This document shows, piece after piece, positions 1 through 7,463 of a stretch of 34,828 nucleotides of DNA (positions are counted from its first letter, which is position 1; each line of letters begins with the position of its first letter). Position numbers and translations under genes: made by a program. The notes under the pieces were generated by a model. That model was not told the origin of the DNA, made no database searches, and worked only from the letters and a program-made list of their open reading frames with translations. Source of the stretch: Lentisphaeria bacterium UBA1791 (GTDB lineage Bacteria; Verrucomicrobiota; Lentisphaeria; Victivallales; Victivallaceae); the NCBI GenBank assembly GCA_002314455.1, contig DCFZ01000044.1, positions 1-34,828 on the forward strand, in the 5' to 3' direction.

Positions 1-247
1 TACCGGCGTTGTAGATCGCGCCGCCCAGGGGGGCGATCGCCTTCCCTTTGACCACAACATTGTCCGCAAAGGTGACGTCGGTTCCAGTGAGGGTGCCGTT
101 AGCTGCCACGTTGACGGCTCCGCCGCCGTCGGTATTCGTATCAACGGTGTGAGTCGGGCAAGTGTAGGTGCCGCCCGTGACGAGAGATTGGGAGCCGCCC
201 TCCGCGACCACGACGCGCTTGGTGATAACTTGATTTTCTTGTGCCAT
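1..247 (-). CDS. Repeat-type surface protein, N-terminal fragment (partial)
   Basis: The first 82 codons of a gene that continues beyond the left edge of the window. The start at 245-247 follows an AAGGA ribosome site. The visible part is rich in Gly, Thr, Val and Asn, with alternating short hydrophobic strands. It ends in a GGAIYNAG motif, which is typical of beta-helical passenger domains such as chlamydial Pmp-like proteins and autotransporter adhesins. No signal peptide is visible at this start, so export would need a different start or another route. It lies 39 bases after the four-helix-bundle gene on the same strand and is probably co-transcribed with it. The surface role is inferred from composition and the single motif; the diagnostic C-terminal part is not in view. 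Confidence 0.55.
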   Translation of the reverse strand, partial: MAQENQVITKRVVVAEGGSQSLVTGGTYTCPTHTVDTNTDGGGAVNVAANGTLTGTDVTFADNVVVKGKAIAPLGGAIYNAG

Positions 248-286
248 AGTTTTTTCCTTTTTGTTATTGGTTGTGTTTGGTTTTAT

Positions 287-970
287 TTAAATGGTTGTCG
301 GTTTCAGTTTTTTGTCGGACACGTCTGACAAGTCCGACTGGTCGGACGAGTCAGTGTTTTTAGCCATATCGGCTCGTTTTGCCGTGCGGATGCGGTACAT
401 CCGCTCGGTAAAGCCGCCGTTGTTTTCAAAATCTTTTGCCAGACGCGCAATCTGGCGCTTTAAGAGATAGGTTTCCTGATTGATGAGCGTAATCATCGTA
501 TTGCACCCAACCTCAAGCAAAAGACGCGAGTGAGCTGTTTTGTCTGACAGGTCGGACAAGTCTGACAAGTCCGACACAATCCCCGCCATGAGTTGCCGCA
601 ACGCCGCCATATCGGCGGGACGGGCGTCGCGCACACGTTGCGCTTTGGGCGCATCGGCACTCCACAGCGGCAGATCGCGCTGACGCAAAAATGTCTGATA
701 ATCGGCAAGCAGTTCCTCGAGGCTCGCCTTGGCGACGTTGGTGAGTTTAAGCTCGCTCTTCTTACTGGTCGCGCTCGCCTCGCTGCCTTCGACGATATTG
801 GCGACGCCGCTGCACGCGGCTTGCACCATCTGATCGTAAGTCCGGTCTTTGCTGTTGATGTTTTGAGCGCAAAAAGCCGCCGTGGCATCGTAGATCAACG
901 TGCCAAGGCGGTAAGTCGCGAGTTTCGTGTACCCGCCATGAGCGGGAATGAGGGCGGTTGTGTCACTCAT
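287..970 (-). CDS. Four-helix-bundle (23S rRNA intervening-sequence/Avd-like) protein with C-terminal suffix domain
   Basis: A 227-residue protein. Residues 10-97 resemble the four-helix-bundle family (S23/TIGR02436), with the hallmark NIVEG at 59-62. Residues 98-200 form a second helical region with a GGFTERMYRIR element near 185-195, recalling the suffix domain found on some members. Family members are small basic helical proteins; Avd of diversity-generating retroelements is a relative, but no reverse transcriptase is present. I chose the ATG at 968-970 because GGAGG lies just upstream and because this ATG overlaps the stop of the preceding small ORF (ATGA). Reading further upstream in frame gives unlikely sequence. 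Two Ser-Asp-rich stretches (132-144 and 207-220) are encoded by 9-bp DNA repeats; the first sits in the middle of the suffix region. Molecular function is unknown. Confidence 0.75.
   Translation of the reverse strand: MSDTTALIPAHGGYTKLATYRLGTLIYDATAAFCAQNINSKDRTYDQMVQAACSGVANIVEGSEASATSKKSELKLTNVAKASLEELLADYQTFLRQRDLPLWSADAPKAQRVRDARPADMAALRQLMAGIVSDLSDLSDLSDKTAHSRLLLEVGCNTMITLINQETYLLKRQIARLAKDFENNGGFTERMYRIRTAKRADMAKNTDSSDQSDLSDVSDKKLKPTTI
314..354. repeat. 9-bp repeat array A (GTCNGAC core)
   Basis: GTC-initiated units begin at 314, 323, 332, 341 and 350: four full GTCNGAC cores and one decayed unit, each spaced by two variable bases. It is read as Ser-Asp repeats near the C-terminus of the four-helix-bundle protein. 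On the minus strand the array ends in GTCCGAC followed by a run of A. Confidence 0.85.
542..575. repeat. 9-bp repeat array B (GTCNGAC core)
   Basis: Four units begin at 542, 551, 560 and 569 with a strict 9-base period. The array is inside the four-helix-bundle gene (residues 132-144), read in the Ser-Asp-Leu frame. On the minus strand it ends in GTCAGAC followed by AAAA, like the other two arrays. Confidence 0.85.
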
Positions 971-1221
971 AGTCTCAATCCTCCCGCAAAACCGAGTACG
1001 CGGGGCATTTTTGTCGGACGTATCCGACAAGTCCGACAAGTCTGACAAGTCCGACAAAATACCCGGCAAAGCCGCTTTGCCGTCACGGTGATCCAGCGTT
1101 TGAGGGTGCGCGCCGCTTTTTCGACATAGGTATACGCCGTCGCCCCGGTCGAGGTGACGGAAATCCCCTTTACGCGCAATGCACGCGCGCAATCAAAAAA
1201 GCTGATCTGAAAATCACTCAT
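967..1221 (-). CDS. Small ORF of unknown function, coupled to the four-helix-bundle gene
   Basis: An 84-residue ORF from the ATG at 1219-1221; an in-frame ATG at 1231-1233 would add four residues. Its stop overlaps the next start as ATGA, the usual sign of translational coupling, and a good promoter lies just upstream. The first ~50 residues look like a plausible folded protein (mixed hydrophobic, then basic). The last ~35 are Cys/Arg/Thr-rich because the frame runs through a 9-bp repeat array, so the tail may be a late addition. There is no convincing ribosome site. It could be a leader or coupling ORF rather than a stable protein. I do not recognise a family. Confidence 0.4.
   Translation of the reverse strand: MSDFQISFFDCARALRVKGISVTSTGATAYTYVEKAARTLKRWITVTAKRLCRVFCRTCQTCRTCRIRPTKMPRVLGFAGGLRL
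1013..1055. repeat. 9-bp repeat array C (GTCNGAC core)
   Basis: Five units begin at 1013, 1022, 1031, 1040 and 1049; the second is a variant starting with A. It lies upstream of the four-helix-bundle start and inside the small ORF, where the frame reads it as Cys/Arg/Thr rather than Ser/Asp. On the minus strand it again ends in GTCCGAC plus AAAA. Because GTCNGAC is nearly self-complementary, the RNA could fold into small hairpins. Confidence 0.85.
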
Positions 1222-1252
1222 ATCTATAATCAAAAAACATTACTACAATCAG

Positions 1253-1281
1253 AATATAAGATATGACTGTGAAAAATACAA
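1253..1281 (-). promoter_or_regulatory. Sigma-70-type promoter for the four-helix-bundle cassette
   Basis: On the minus strand, TTGTAT (1276-1281) and TATATT (1253-1258) are separated by 17 bases, in an AT-rich patch that contrasts with the GC-rich surroundings. The small ORF starts about 30 bases downstream. Matched by eye. Confidence 0.5.
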
Positions 1282-1332
1282 ATCGGTTTTCAGCTTTTTT
1301 AAGGTTTTTCTTTTGAGACGCCGAAACGGAAC

Positions 1333-2343
1333 CTAATAATACGCCTTTTTCGCCAGCTCCACCGCTTTGCGCAACTCGGCTTTGAAATTGCCGAGCTCTC
1401 CGCAACCGGCGGCAATCGGGATGATCGGAAGATATTCCGAAGCAAGTTCCTCGCGCAGAAGTTCAAGATTTTCCGCCGCCGCGGGCAGATCGACCTTGTT
1501 GGCGACGATGATCGCCGCGCGTTTCGAAAGCCCTTGCTGATAAAGTTCAAGCTCGGAACGCAGCTGCTTCAAATCGTCGATCGGATTGCGTCCGTCGACG
1601 CCGGCGGTGTCGAGCACATAGACGAGCACTTTCGTCCGCTCAATATGGCGCAGAAACGAGTGCCCCAGCCCGACGTTGTCGTGCGCGCCCTCGATCAGAC
1701 CGGGAATGTCGGCGACGGTGACGCGGCTGTAATCCTCGTACTCGACGACGCCGACCATCGGGTGAAGCGTCGTAAAGGGGTACGGCGCAATCTTGGGGCG
1801 CGCCGAACTGATCGCCGAGAGCAACGTCGACTTGCCGGCATTCGGAAATCCGACCAGCCCCGCATCGGCGATGGTTTTCAACTCCAATTGCAGCCGCCGC
1901 TCCTCGCCGGGGAAACCGGGTTCCCACTGACGCGGCACGCGGTTGAGGCTCGAGGCGAAACGGGTGTTGCCGCGACCGCCGCGGCCCCCCTGGGCAACGA
2001 GCACGCGACTGCCGAGCGTATCGAGGTCGGCGAGAAATTCACCGGTCTCGGCGTCGGTCACGACCGTACCGGCGGGCACGGGCACCGTGATCGCTTCGGC
2101 GTTGCGGCCGTGCAAATTGGATCCTTTGCCGTGCGGGCCGTTTTTCGCCTGATAGCGGGTCTGATAGACGAGCGCCGCCAGATTCTGCTCATTGGCGACC
2201 GCTTCGAGGTAGACGCTGCCGCCGTCGCCGCCGTCGCCGCCGTCGGGACCGCCTTTGGGCACGAACTTCTCGCGGTGAAAACTGCAACAACCGTTGCCGC
2301 CGTCGCCCGCTTTAACGCTGATGATGACGCGATCCGCAAACAT
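1333..2343 (-). CDS. obg: GTPase Obg/CgtA
   Basis: A 336-residue Obg-family GTPase that binds the large ribosomal subunit and acts in 50S assembly. The glycine-rich Obg fold covers residues 1-157, with runs of GGDGG-type repeats near 33-42 and a second Gly/Arg-rich segment at 119-126. The G domain follows: P-loop GFPNAGKST at 165-173, switch I PFTTLHP at 189-195, DIPG at 212-215, and NKVD at 282-285. The protein stops soon after the G domain, so the variable C-terminal extension of many longer Obg proteins is absent. The start follows an AAGGGAAG ribosome site. It is the downstream neighbour of rpmA, a conserved order, but a terminator-like hairpin lies between them, suggesting obg is made at a lower level than L27. 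Confidence 0.97.
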   Translation of the reverse strand: MFADRVIISVKAGDGGNGCCSFHREKFVPKGGPDGGDGGDGGSVYLEAVANEQNLAALVYQTRYQAKNGPHGKGSNLHGRNAEAITVPVPAGTVVTDAETGEFLADLDTLGSRVLVAQGGRGGRGNTRFASSLNRVPRQWEPGFPGEERRLQLELKTIADAGLVGFPNAGKSTLLSAISSARPKIAPYPFTTLHPMVGVVEYEDYSRVTVADIPGLIEGAHDNVGLGHSFLRHIERTKVLVYVLDTAGVDGRNPIDDLKQLRSELELYQQGLSKRAAIIVANKVDLPAAAENLELLREELASEYLPIIPIAAGCGELGNFKAELRKAVELAKKAYY

Positions 2344-2362
2344 AAAGAGCTTCCCTTTCTAC

Positions 2363-2409
2363 AAAAAAATCCCGGTAATTCACGCCCGCACGGGGCAGAT
2401 TGCCGGGAT
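2363..2409 (-). terminator. Rho-independent terminator between rpmA and obg
   Basis: On the minus strand ATCCCGG (RNA side of 2403-2409) pairs with CCGGGAT (2369-2375). An inner GCCC/GGGC helix strengthens it, and seven T residues follow (2363-2369). It lies directly after the rpmA stop and would attenuate readthrough into obg. Confidence 0.7.
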
Positions 2410-2442
2410 CAAAATCAAAAACCAAGTCGTCCCAAAAAGGAC

Positions 2443-2694
2443 TTACTCAGCCATCGGAACGATGTTGACTTTACGCTGACTCTTGCAGAACTCGACGGTG
2501 CCGTCGCAGAGCGCAAAGAGCGTGAAGTCGCGACCGCAGCCGACGTTGAGACCGGGACGGAACCGGGTGCCGCGCTGACGGACGATGATGGAACCGGCGG
2601 AAACAGTCTCGCCGCCGAAAGCCTTGATGCCGAGGAATTTCGGCTGGCTGTCGCGACCGTTGTGACTGCTCGATTGACCTTTTTTATGAGCCAT
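2443..2694 (-). CDS. rpmA: 50S ribosomal protein L27
   Basis: An 83-residue bL27, the protein whose N-terminal tail reaches the peptidyl-transferase centre. The sequence has the family start MAHKKG, a Gly/Ser/Asn/Arg N-terminal tail, the KxFGGE segment near residue 24-29, and a basic beta-barrel ending in KVNIVP. The mature-type MAHKKG start shows there is no cleavable N-terminal extension as in Firmicutes. The start follows AGGAG (2703-2707) and sits under a strong promoter. The usual upstream partner rplU (L21) is not here; the next gene upstream is a glycosyltransferase, so rplU must be elsewhere if present. Confidence 0.97.
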   Translation of the reverse strand: MAHKKGQSSSHNGRDSQPKFLGIKAFGGETVSAGSIIVRQRGTRFRPGLNVGCGRDFTLFALCDGTVEFCKSQRKVNIVPMAE

Positions 2695-2749
2695 GATGAA
2701 TTCTCCTATATCGACAAATTCAATTTGTTTTTTCCATTGACGGATAGTT

Positions 2750-2778
2750 AAAATAGCACCAGATCAATGATTTGTCAA
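2750..2778 (-). promoter_or_regulatory. Strong sigma-70-type promoter for rpmA
   Basis: On the minus strand a perfect TTGACA (2773-2778) and TATTTT (2750-2755) are separated by 17 bases. They are AT-rich and about 50 bases upstream of the L27 start. This explains rpmA expression without rplU upstream. Confidence 0.75.
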
Positions 2779-2810
2779 ATTTTTTTCTCAAAAATGTCGC
2801 TTTTGCACCT

Positions 2811-3836
2811 TTATTTGAACGCGCGACGCAGAAATTCAGCGTAGCGGTCAAAAAGGTTGCTCCGCAGATAATTCTGTGCGGCAGCGCGCGCCGCAACGCT
2901 CATTTTTTCGCGCAACGCATCGTCGGCGTGCAGTTTGGCGATCGCTTCGCACCACGCGTCGGCGCCGGAAACGAGAAAGCCCGTTTTGCCCTCCTCGACG
3001 ACAAAGCGATTTTCGCCGACGCAAGAAGCGACGCACGGAATCCCCGCGCCGAGGTACTGAATCAACTTGTAGGCGGATTTCCCGCGCGAAAAAGCGTCGG
3101 CGGCAAGCGGCATAATCCCCGCGTGGCACTTGCCGAGCAATGTTTCCTTTGCCTCGCTCCACGCTTCAAAGCGCACCCGAACGCCGGGAAGTTCCGGCTT
3201 TTGATCGGCGATGACGAGCAACTCGAAGTCGATCACTTCGGCAAGCTGGCGCAACACCGGCGCAAAAGGTTCAAGGTGGGCGCGCCGCGTCGTCGGCGAA
3301 CCAATCCACGCGAGCGTGAAATCCGCAAACTTTTCCTGCGGCGGCAGAATTTTTTCGATCGGCGTCGGCAGATAGAGGACGTTGCCGTTGAGTTTCGCCG
3401 CCTTTTCGTACAAAAAGCGATTGGCAACGGTCACGCCAAATGCGCCGCGAATCAGCGCATCAAACTTGCCGCGCAAAAGCGGATTTTTTTCATATTTCGT
3501 CCAGACGTCGTCGTCGAAATCAAGAATATAGCGCGTGCGGCAGAGCAGCAATTTTTCAAACCACGCCGGCGCGCCCGGGCAAAGTTCGTACTCGATGACC
3601 GCGCACTTTCCGGCGCAAATTGCACGGATGATCCGGCGCCGCGCCGCGCCTGCCGTCGCCGTCGCAGAATGGCGGTTCGTTTTGTAAAACGCGCGCAACG
3701 CAGTTTCGCTGAAAAAGGGCGTCACGTCGACGCGCTCCGCAATGCCCGACAACGCGTCGCGCCAGCGCCATTGGCGCAAGCGGCTGGAAGCGCCGTTCTC
3801 GGCATAACGGGGAAAAAGCGTGATCTTTTTTAACAT
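2811..3836 (-). CDS. Glycosyltransferase, GT4-like
   Basis: A 341-residue cytoplasmic protein with a GT-B glycosyltransferase pattern. The N-terminal half has the short IxEYE and LDFDDD segments (near 81-110), seen in GT4 enzymes where the acceptor domain contacts sugar. The C-terminal half has IGSPTT (178-183) and the nucleotide-sugar site segment around 253-271 (KSAYKLIQYL...GIPCVAS) followed by GxNxxxVEEGKTGFLV. It probably transfers a sugar to a cell-surface glycan; substrate cannot be told. I chose the ATG at 3834-3836. Sequence further upstream in the same frame overlaps the divergent promoter and the lipoprotein gene and does not look like protein. No clear ribosome site is seen. Confidence 0.8.
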   Translation of the reverse strand: MLKKITLFPRYAENGASSRLRQWRWRDALSGIAERVDVTPFFSETALRAFYKTNRHSATATAGAARRRIIRAICAGKCAVIEYELCPGAPAWFEKLLLCRTRYILDFDDDVWTKYEKNPLLRGKFDALIRGAFGVTVANRFLYEKAAKLNGNVLYLPTPIEKILPPQEKFADFTLAWIGSPTTRRAHLEPFAPVLRQLAEVIDFELLVIADQKPELPGVRVRFEAWSEAKETLLGKCHAGIMPLAADAFSRGKSAYKLIQYLGAGIPCVASCVGENRFVVEEGKTGFLVSGADAWCEAIAKLHADDALREKMSVAARAAAQNYLRSNLFDRYAEFLRRAFK

Positions 3837-3883
3837 AACAAGTATAATATATTGTGTTATAAGGACTTTTTCCAGTTGAAAAA

Positions 3884-3912
3884 TTGAAAAGCGCGCCGAG
3901 ATATGATATGTT
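3884..3912 (+). promoter_or_regulatory. Promoter for the lipoprotein/parvulin pair
   Basis: TTGAAA (3884-3889) and TATGTT (3907-3912) with a 17-base spacer, 30 bases before the lipoprotein start. The 106-base gap is shared with the divergent glycosyltransferase, whose own promoter is less clear (a TATTAT lies near its start). Confidence 0.5.
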
Positions 3913-3942
3913 ATAAAAAAGTACCTGCAACAAGGATGTACG

Positions 3943-4560
3943 ATGAAACTGCGTTTTGCGCTGACTTTTACGTTGATTTGCGCCGTTGTCTTTTGCGGCT
4001 GCCGGAAACACCCGGAACTGCCGCGGAGCCGCAACGACCTTGTCCTGCGCTTTCTGCACAGCTTGAAAAACAACGACGCCGCCAGTGCGATGGAGCAAGG
4101 GCACAAGCTCCTTGCGATGGATTCGAGCAACAGTTTCATCATCAAGATCATCGAAGTTCAGGAGTGCAACCAGGCGGTCTTGAACGCCCAGCAGAAAATC
4201 AACGCATCCGACGTGCAGGGCGCGCTCGACATCCTCCGCGAATGCGAGCGCAAATACCCCGAAAACAATACGCTCCCGCAACTCTACGCGCAGGTCAAGC
4301 AGTTGCGCCACGCGGAAAGACTCCTCGGCGCCATGGAGCGCGCCGACACCGCCGAGGCGATGAGTTCGGCGATGACCGCCGCGCAGACCGGATTATCCGC
4401 CAATATATCGCCGGCGCTCAAACAATATTTCGCCGACTACGAAAAAGCGATCGCCAAGCGCCGCGAGGAGGAAGCGCGCGCCATTCAGCTCGAAGAAAAA
4501 CGCCTCCCCGCGCAAGCCCCAGCCCCCGCCGAAAATGAAAAGAAGCCTCCTCTTAAGTAG
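3943..4560 (+). CDS. Putative lipoprotein, helical repeat type
   Basis: A 205-residue protein starting with a short signal peptide and a lipobox-like FCGC, with Cys20 the likely lipidated residue. After it comes an all-helical region (residues 30-165) resembling TPR-type repeats, then a charged Glu/Lys/Arg helix and a Pro/Ala/Lys tail. It probably sits on the periplasmic side of a membrane. The start has an AAGGA site. The last 26 bases overlap the next gene, so the two are translationally linked. Its partnership with a parvulin-like foldase suggests a role in envelope protein handling; this is inference. Confidence 0.65.
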   Translation: MKLRFALTFTLICAVVFCGCRKHPELPRSRNDLVLRFLHSLKNNDAASAMEQGHKLLAMDSSNSFIIKIIEVQECNQAVLNAQQKINASDVQGALDILRECERKYPENNTLPQLYAQVKQLRHAERLLGAMERADTAEAMSSAMTAAQTGLSANISPALKQYFADYEKAIAKRREEEARAIQLEEKRLPAQAPAPAENEKKPPLK

Positions 4561-5392
4561 CGTCTTTTTCGCCTTTGCGCTCGCTGCCGCCGGTTTTCCC
4601 GACCCGATCGGCGAATTCCGCGGGAAAGCGATCCCCCGTTCCGCCGTCGAGGAGCAGCTTAAAAACATCGGCGACCTCGCCCCCGAAGACCACACCGGCA
4701 GGCGCGCCGCTCTGCGCAAGGCGCTCGAGGAATTTTGCGGTTCGCTGATCGTCGAGGAAATTTTCAGCATGCCGGAATACCGCGACGGCCGCGCCGCCGC
4801 CAAACGCTACATCGCCGAAGCGCACCTCGACGAGGTGACGACCAGCGAATTGCAAAAGCAAGCCGAAAGCCCCGAATTCATCCGCAAGGCGATCCTTCAC
4901 CTCTTTCTCGCGGATCACTACGGCGAAGCGATCTTTGAGGTCAACGACATCGACATCGAGACCTTTTACCGGCAAAACATCGAGCGTTTCCGGATCCCCG
5001 AAAACGTCGTTTTCGCCATCATCGCCGTCGACGACCGCGAGGAAGCGGAAACACTGCATGCGCGGTTGCTTCAGGGCGAAAATTTCGAGCGGCTCGCGCA
5101 GGAATCCGACGACGGCCGCAAGCGTCCGCAACCGACCGCCGAAGAGCTCGCCTTTCTGCGGCTGACGGCGGAAAAGATGAAACTGCACGCCATCAGCCCC
5201 GTCCTCACGCACCGCAATCGCTACTTCATTTTGAAACTGCAACAGCGCGTCCCGAGCCGCTTCACCCCCCTCGCCAAGATCAAAGATTCGCTCAAAATGG
5301 AGCTGGTCGCGCTGCTCGAGGCGAAGTATCTGGAAAAATATCTTGCCGAAGAAATCGACGCCGGCAATCTGATCCTGCACGACGCGGAGTGA
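4535..5392 (+). CDS. Periplasmic peptidyl-prolyl isomerase-like protein, SurA/PpiC type
   Basis: A 285-residue exported protein. The signal peptide is residues 1-20 (KRS, then a Leu/Phe/Ala core, cleavage near AAG). A helical N-domain (30-150) resembles the chaperone part of SurA-like proteins. Residues ~155-235 look like a parvulin domain: a VVFAIIAVDD strand, then a helix with ENFERLAQESDDG, and the closing YFILKLQQRVP strand near 228-238. Such proteins help fold outer-membrane or periplasmic proteins. The start lies inside the lipoprotein gene with no clear ribosome site, so it probably depends on coupling. The end is three bases from the convergent DinG-like gene, with no terminator between. 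Confidence 0.75.
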   Translation: MKRSLLLSSVFFAFALAAAGFPDPIGEFRGKAIPRSAVEEQLKNIGDLAPEDHTGRRAALRKALEEFCGSLIVEEIFSMPEYRDGRAAAKRYIAEAHLDEVTTSELQKQAESPEFIRKAILHLFLADHYGEAIFEVNDIDIETFYRQNIERFRIPENVVFAIIAVDDREEAETLHARLLQGENFERLAQESDDGRKRPQPTAEELAFLRLTAEKMKLHAISPVLTHRNRYFILKLQQRVPSRFTPLAKIKDSLKMELVALLEAKYLEKYLAEEIDAGNLILHDAE

Positions 5393-5395
5393 GTT

Positions 5396-7444
5396 TTACT
5401 CCATGATCTCCAGCGGATAGGCGATCGAATCCAGAAACGCCCGCCCGTAGCTTTTGCTGAGCAGTCGCGGATCGAGGCAGGTGATGATGCCGCGATCGGT
5501 GCGGCGGCGGATCAGCCGCCCGACGCCCTGACGGAATTTCAACACCGCTTCCGGCAGATTGTATTCGCCGAAAGGACTTTTCCCCTGCTGGCGGATGCGG
5601 TCGATCCGGGCGGCGATCAGGGGATGGCTCGGCACCGCAAAGGGCAGTTTGGTGACGATCACCTGACTGAGCGCTTCGCCGGGCACGTCGACCCCCGTCC
5701 AGAAACTGTCGGTGCCGAAAAGAACCGAATTGACGTCGCGTTTGAATTCCCGCAGCATCTGATAACGGGTGAGCTCCCCGCCCTGTACGAGCAACTGCCA
5801 GTGGCGGTTGAAAAATTCGTCGCTCAACGCGTCGGCGCACCGGCGCATCTGCTGGTAGCTGGTAAAGAGGACGAAGCTCTTTCCGTCGGTGTCGGCGATC
5901 AGTTTCGGCAAGATCTCGATCAACGCTTCGGTGAATTCCGGCGTCGAGGGGTCGGGGAAGCGGCGCACGGTGCGGAAGCGCGCCTGATCCGTCGCAAAGG
6001 GCGAATCGAGCCGCAACGATTCGCCGTTGGTGAATCCCGAACGGGAAAAATAGTAGTCAAAATGTTTGCGCACCGTCAGCGTCGCACTGCACAAAATAAC
6101 CGGGAAATCCTGATTGAAAAGAATTTCACCGAGCGCGTCGGCGATGTTGAGCGGCGTACCGTGGAGCGAAATCTGCGCGCGGTCGCTCTCGGCGTAATAG
6201 ACGGTGTCGGGCAACCGGCGGGTGCGGAAAGCGTCGACCGCGTCGATCGTTTCGCGACAGCGGTTGAGCGCGCTTTCCAGCTCACTGCGGTAACTCGGGT
6301 CTTCCTCGCGTTCGGCGACGGTGGCGAGATCTTCGATCAACACGCTCAACTGCGACTGGAAATTGCCGGAATCCTCGAGGTTGCGCGGTACGGCGAGCGC
6401 GCTTTCGTGGCATTGCTGAAGCAGATTTTCATAAGGGGCGAACCAGCCGTACGCCTCGTCGCGGCAACTGGCGACGGCGGCGCGGAGCGCGGTCGAAACG
6501 CCGGGCCGCACGAGCAGTCCGCGCGCGCTTTCCGGGTTGTAAAGTTTATTGAGCGCGTGCAAGACCCCCGATTTGGAAACGTGGATCCCGAGATGTTCGG
6601 CGGCATTGTTTTCGAGCGTGTGCGCTTCGTCGATCAGCACCGCGCCGTAGTTGGGCAGCAAAGTCCCCGCCGTTTCGCCGCCGCACCGCATCGCAAGATC
6701 GGTGAAAAAGAGCGCGTGATTGGCGACGACGATGTCGGCTTCCTCCCACTTCCGGCGGGCGCGCATATAGGCGCACTCGCGGAAAAATTCGCACTTTCCG
6801 CCGAGGCAGTTGCCGACTTCGCAACAGACGAGATCCCACGTTGCGGGGTCGACGCGGAAATCGGGGTTGTCGCGTTCGCCGCTTGCGCCATTTTCAAGCG
6901 CCGAAGCAATCCTGGCGACGTCGCCGACGAGCGAGGGCAAAGGGAGCAACGCGTCGCGCTGTTCGCCGGAAAGCAGTGCGAAGCGGCGGCGGCAGAGGTA
7001 ATTGCGCCGCCCCTTGGCGAGCGCCGCCTTGATCGGAATGCCCATCACTTCGCTCAAAAAGGGGATGTCCTTTTCGATCAACTGCTCCTGCAAATGGATC
7101 GTTTCGGTCGTGATCAGCGCACAGCGGCCCGCGAGGCGCGAACGCTCAAACAGCGGCACGAGATAGGCAAAGCTCTTGCCGACGCCGGTCGGCGCCTCGA
7201 TACAGCAGTTGGCGCCTTTGGCGAGCGCACGCGAAATGGCGAGCGCCATCTCGAGCTGCTGGGGGCGTTCCTCGCCCTCGGGCATCGCGCTCTGCAACGG
7301 TCCGCCGGGGGCGAAAAAGGTGCGGCACCCCTCCTCGAGCGCGGCGACGTCGGGACGCTGGTCGACATCGTACCCGACCTCAAAGTCCGCCACGTCAAAG
7401 TCGGCGGCAAAGTCGTCGACGGGAAAATCGGTTTCGTCCATCAT
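5396..7444 (-). CDS. dinG: DinG/XPD-family ATP-dependent helicase
   Basis: A 682-residue superfamily-2 helicase of the XPD/DinG type, which unwinds DNA or DNA-RNA hybrids 5' to 3'. Visible motifs: Walker A EAPTGVGKS (83-91); the iron-sulfur domain cysteines Cys151, Cys207/208, Cys213, Cys218 and Cys224; IVVANHALF (238-246); DEAH (272-275); CSATLTV and DSFWTGVDVPGEAL in the second RecA domain; and QGVGRLIRR near the end. The first ~50 residues are acidic and probably disordered. The start is one of two adjacent ATGs at 7439-7444, 19 bases after the zinc-ribbon gene, without a clear ribosome site. It is the last gene of the ruvB operon, which makes this a repair/recombination transcript. Confidence 0.9.
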   Translation of the reverse strand: MMDETDFPVDDFAADFDVADFEVGYDVDQRPDVAALEEGCRTFFAPGGPLQSAMPEGEERPQQLEMALAISRALAKGANCCIEAPTGVGKSFAYLVPLFERSRLAGRCALITTETIHLQEQLIEKDIPFLSEVMGIPIKAALAKGRRNYLCRRRFALLSGEQRDALLPLPSLVGDVARIASALENGASGERDNPDFRVDPATWDLVCCEVGNCLGGKCEFFRECAYMRARRKWEEADIVVANHALFFTDLAMRCGGETAGTLLPNYGAVLIDEAHTLENNAAEHLGIHVSKSGVLHALNKLYNPESARGLLVRPGVSTALRAAVASCRDEAYGWFAPYENLLQQCHESALAVPRNLEDSGNFQSQLSVLIEDLATVAEREEDPSYRSELESALNRCRETIDAVDAFRTRRLPDTVYYAESDRAQISLHGTPLNIADALGEILFNQDFPVILCSATLTVRKHFDYYFSRSGFTNGESLRLDSPFATDQARFRTVRRFPDPSTPEFTEALIEILPKLIADTDGKSFVLFTSYQQMRRCADALSDEFFNRHWQLLVQGGELTRYQMLREFKRDVNSVLFGTDSFWTGVDVPGEALSQVIVTKLPFAVPSHPLIAARIDRIRQQGKSPFGEYNLPEAVLKFRQGVGRLIRRRTDRGIITCLDPRLLSKSYGRAFLDSIAYPLEIME

Positions 7445-7463
7445 CAGAAAATGCCTGAACCGC

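Noticed and set aside
311..1059. CRISPR array
   Set aside because: The repeats are 7-9 bases with two-base spacing and there are no spacers of 25-40 bases or cas genes.
287..1192. Longer start for the four-helix-bundle gene
   Set aside because: The upstream part reads as unlikely protein, while the ATG at 968-970 has GGAGG and an ATGA overlap.
1..1233. Diversity-generating retroelement
   Set aside because: The bundle protein is Avd-like in family, but there is no reverse transcriptase, no template/variable repeat pair and no C-type lectin target in view.
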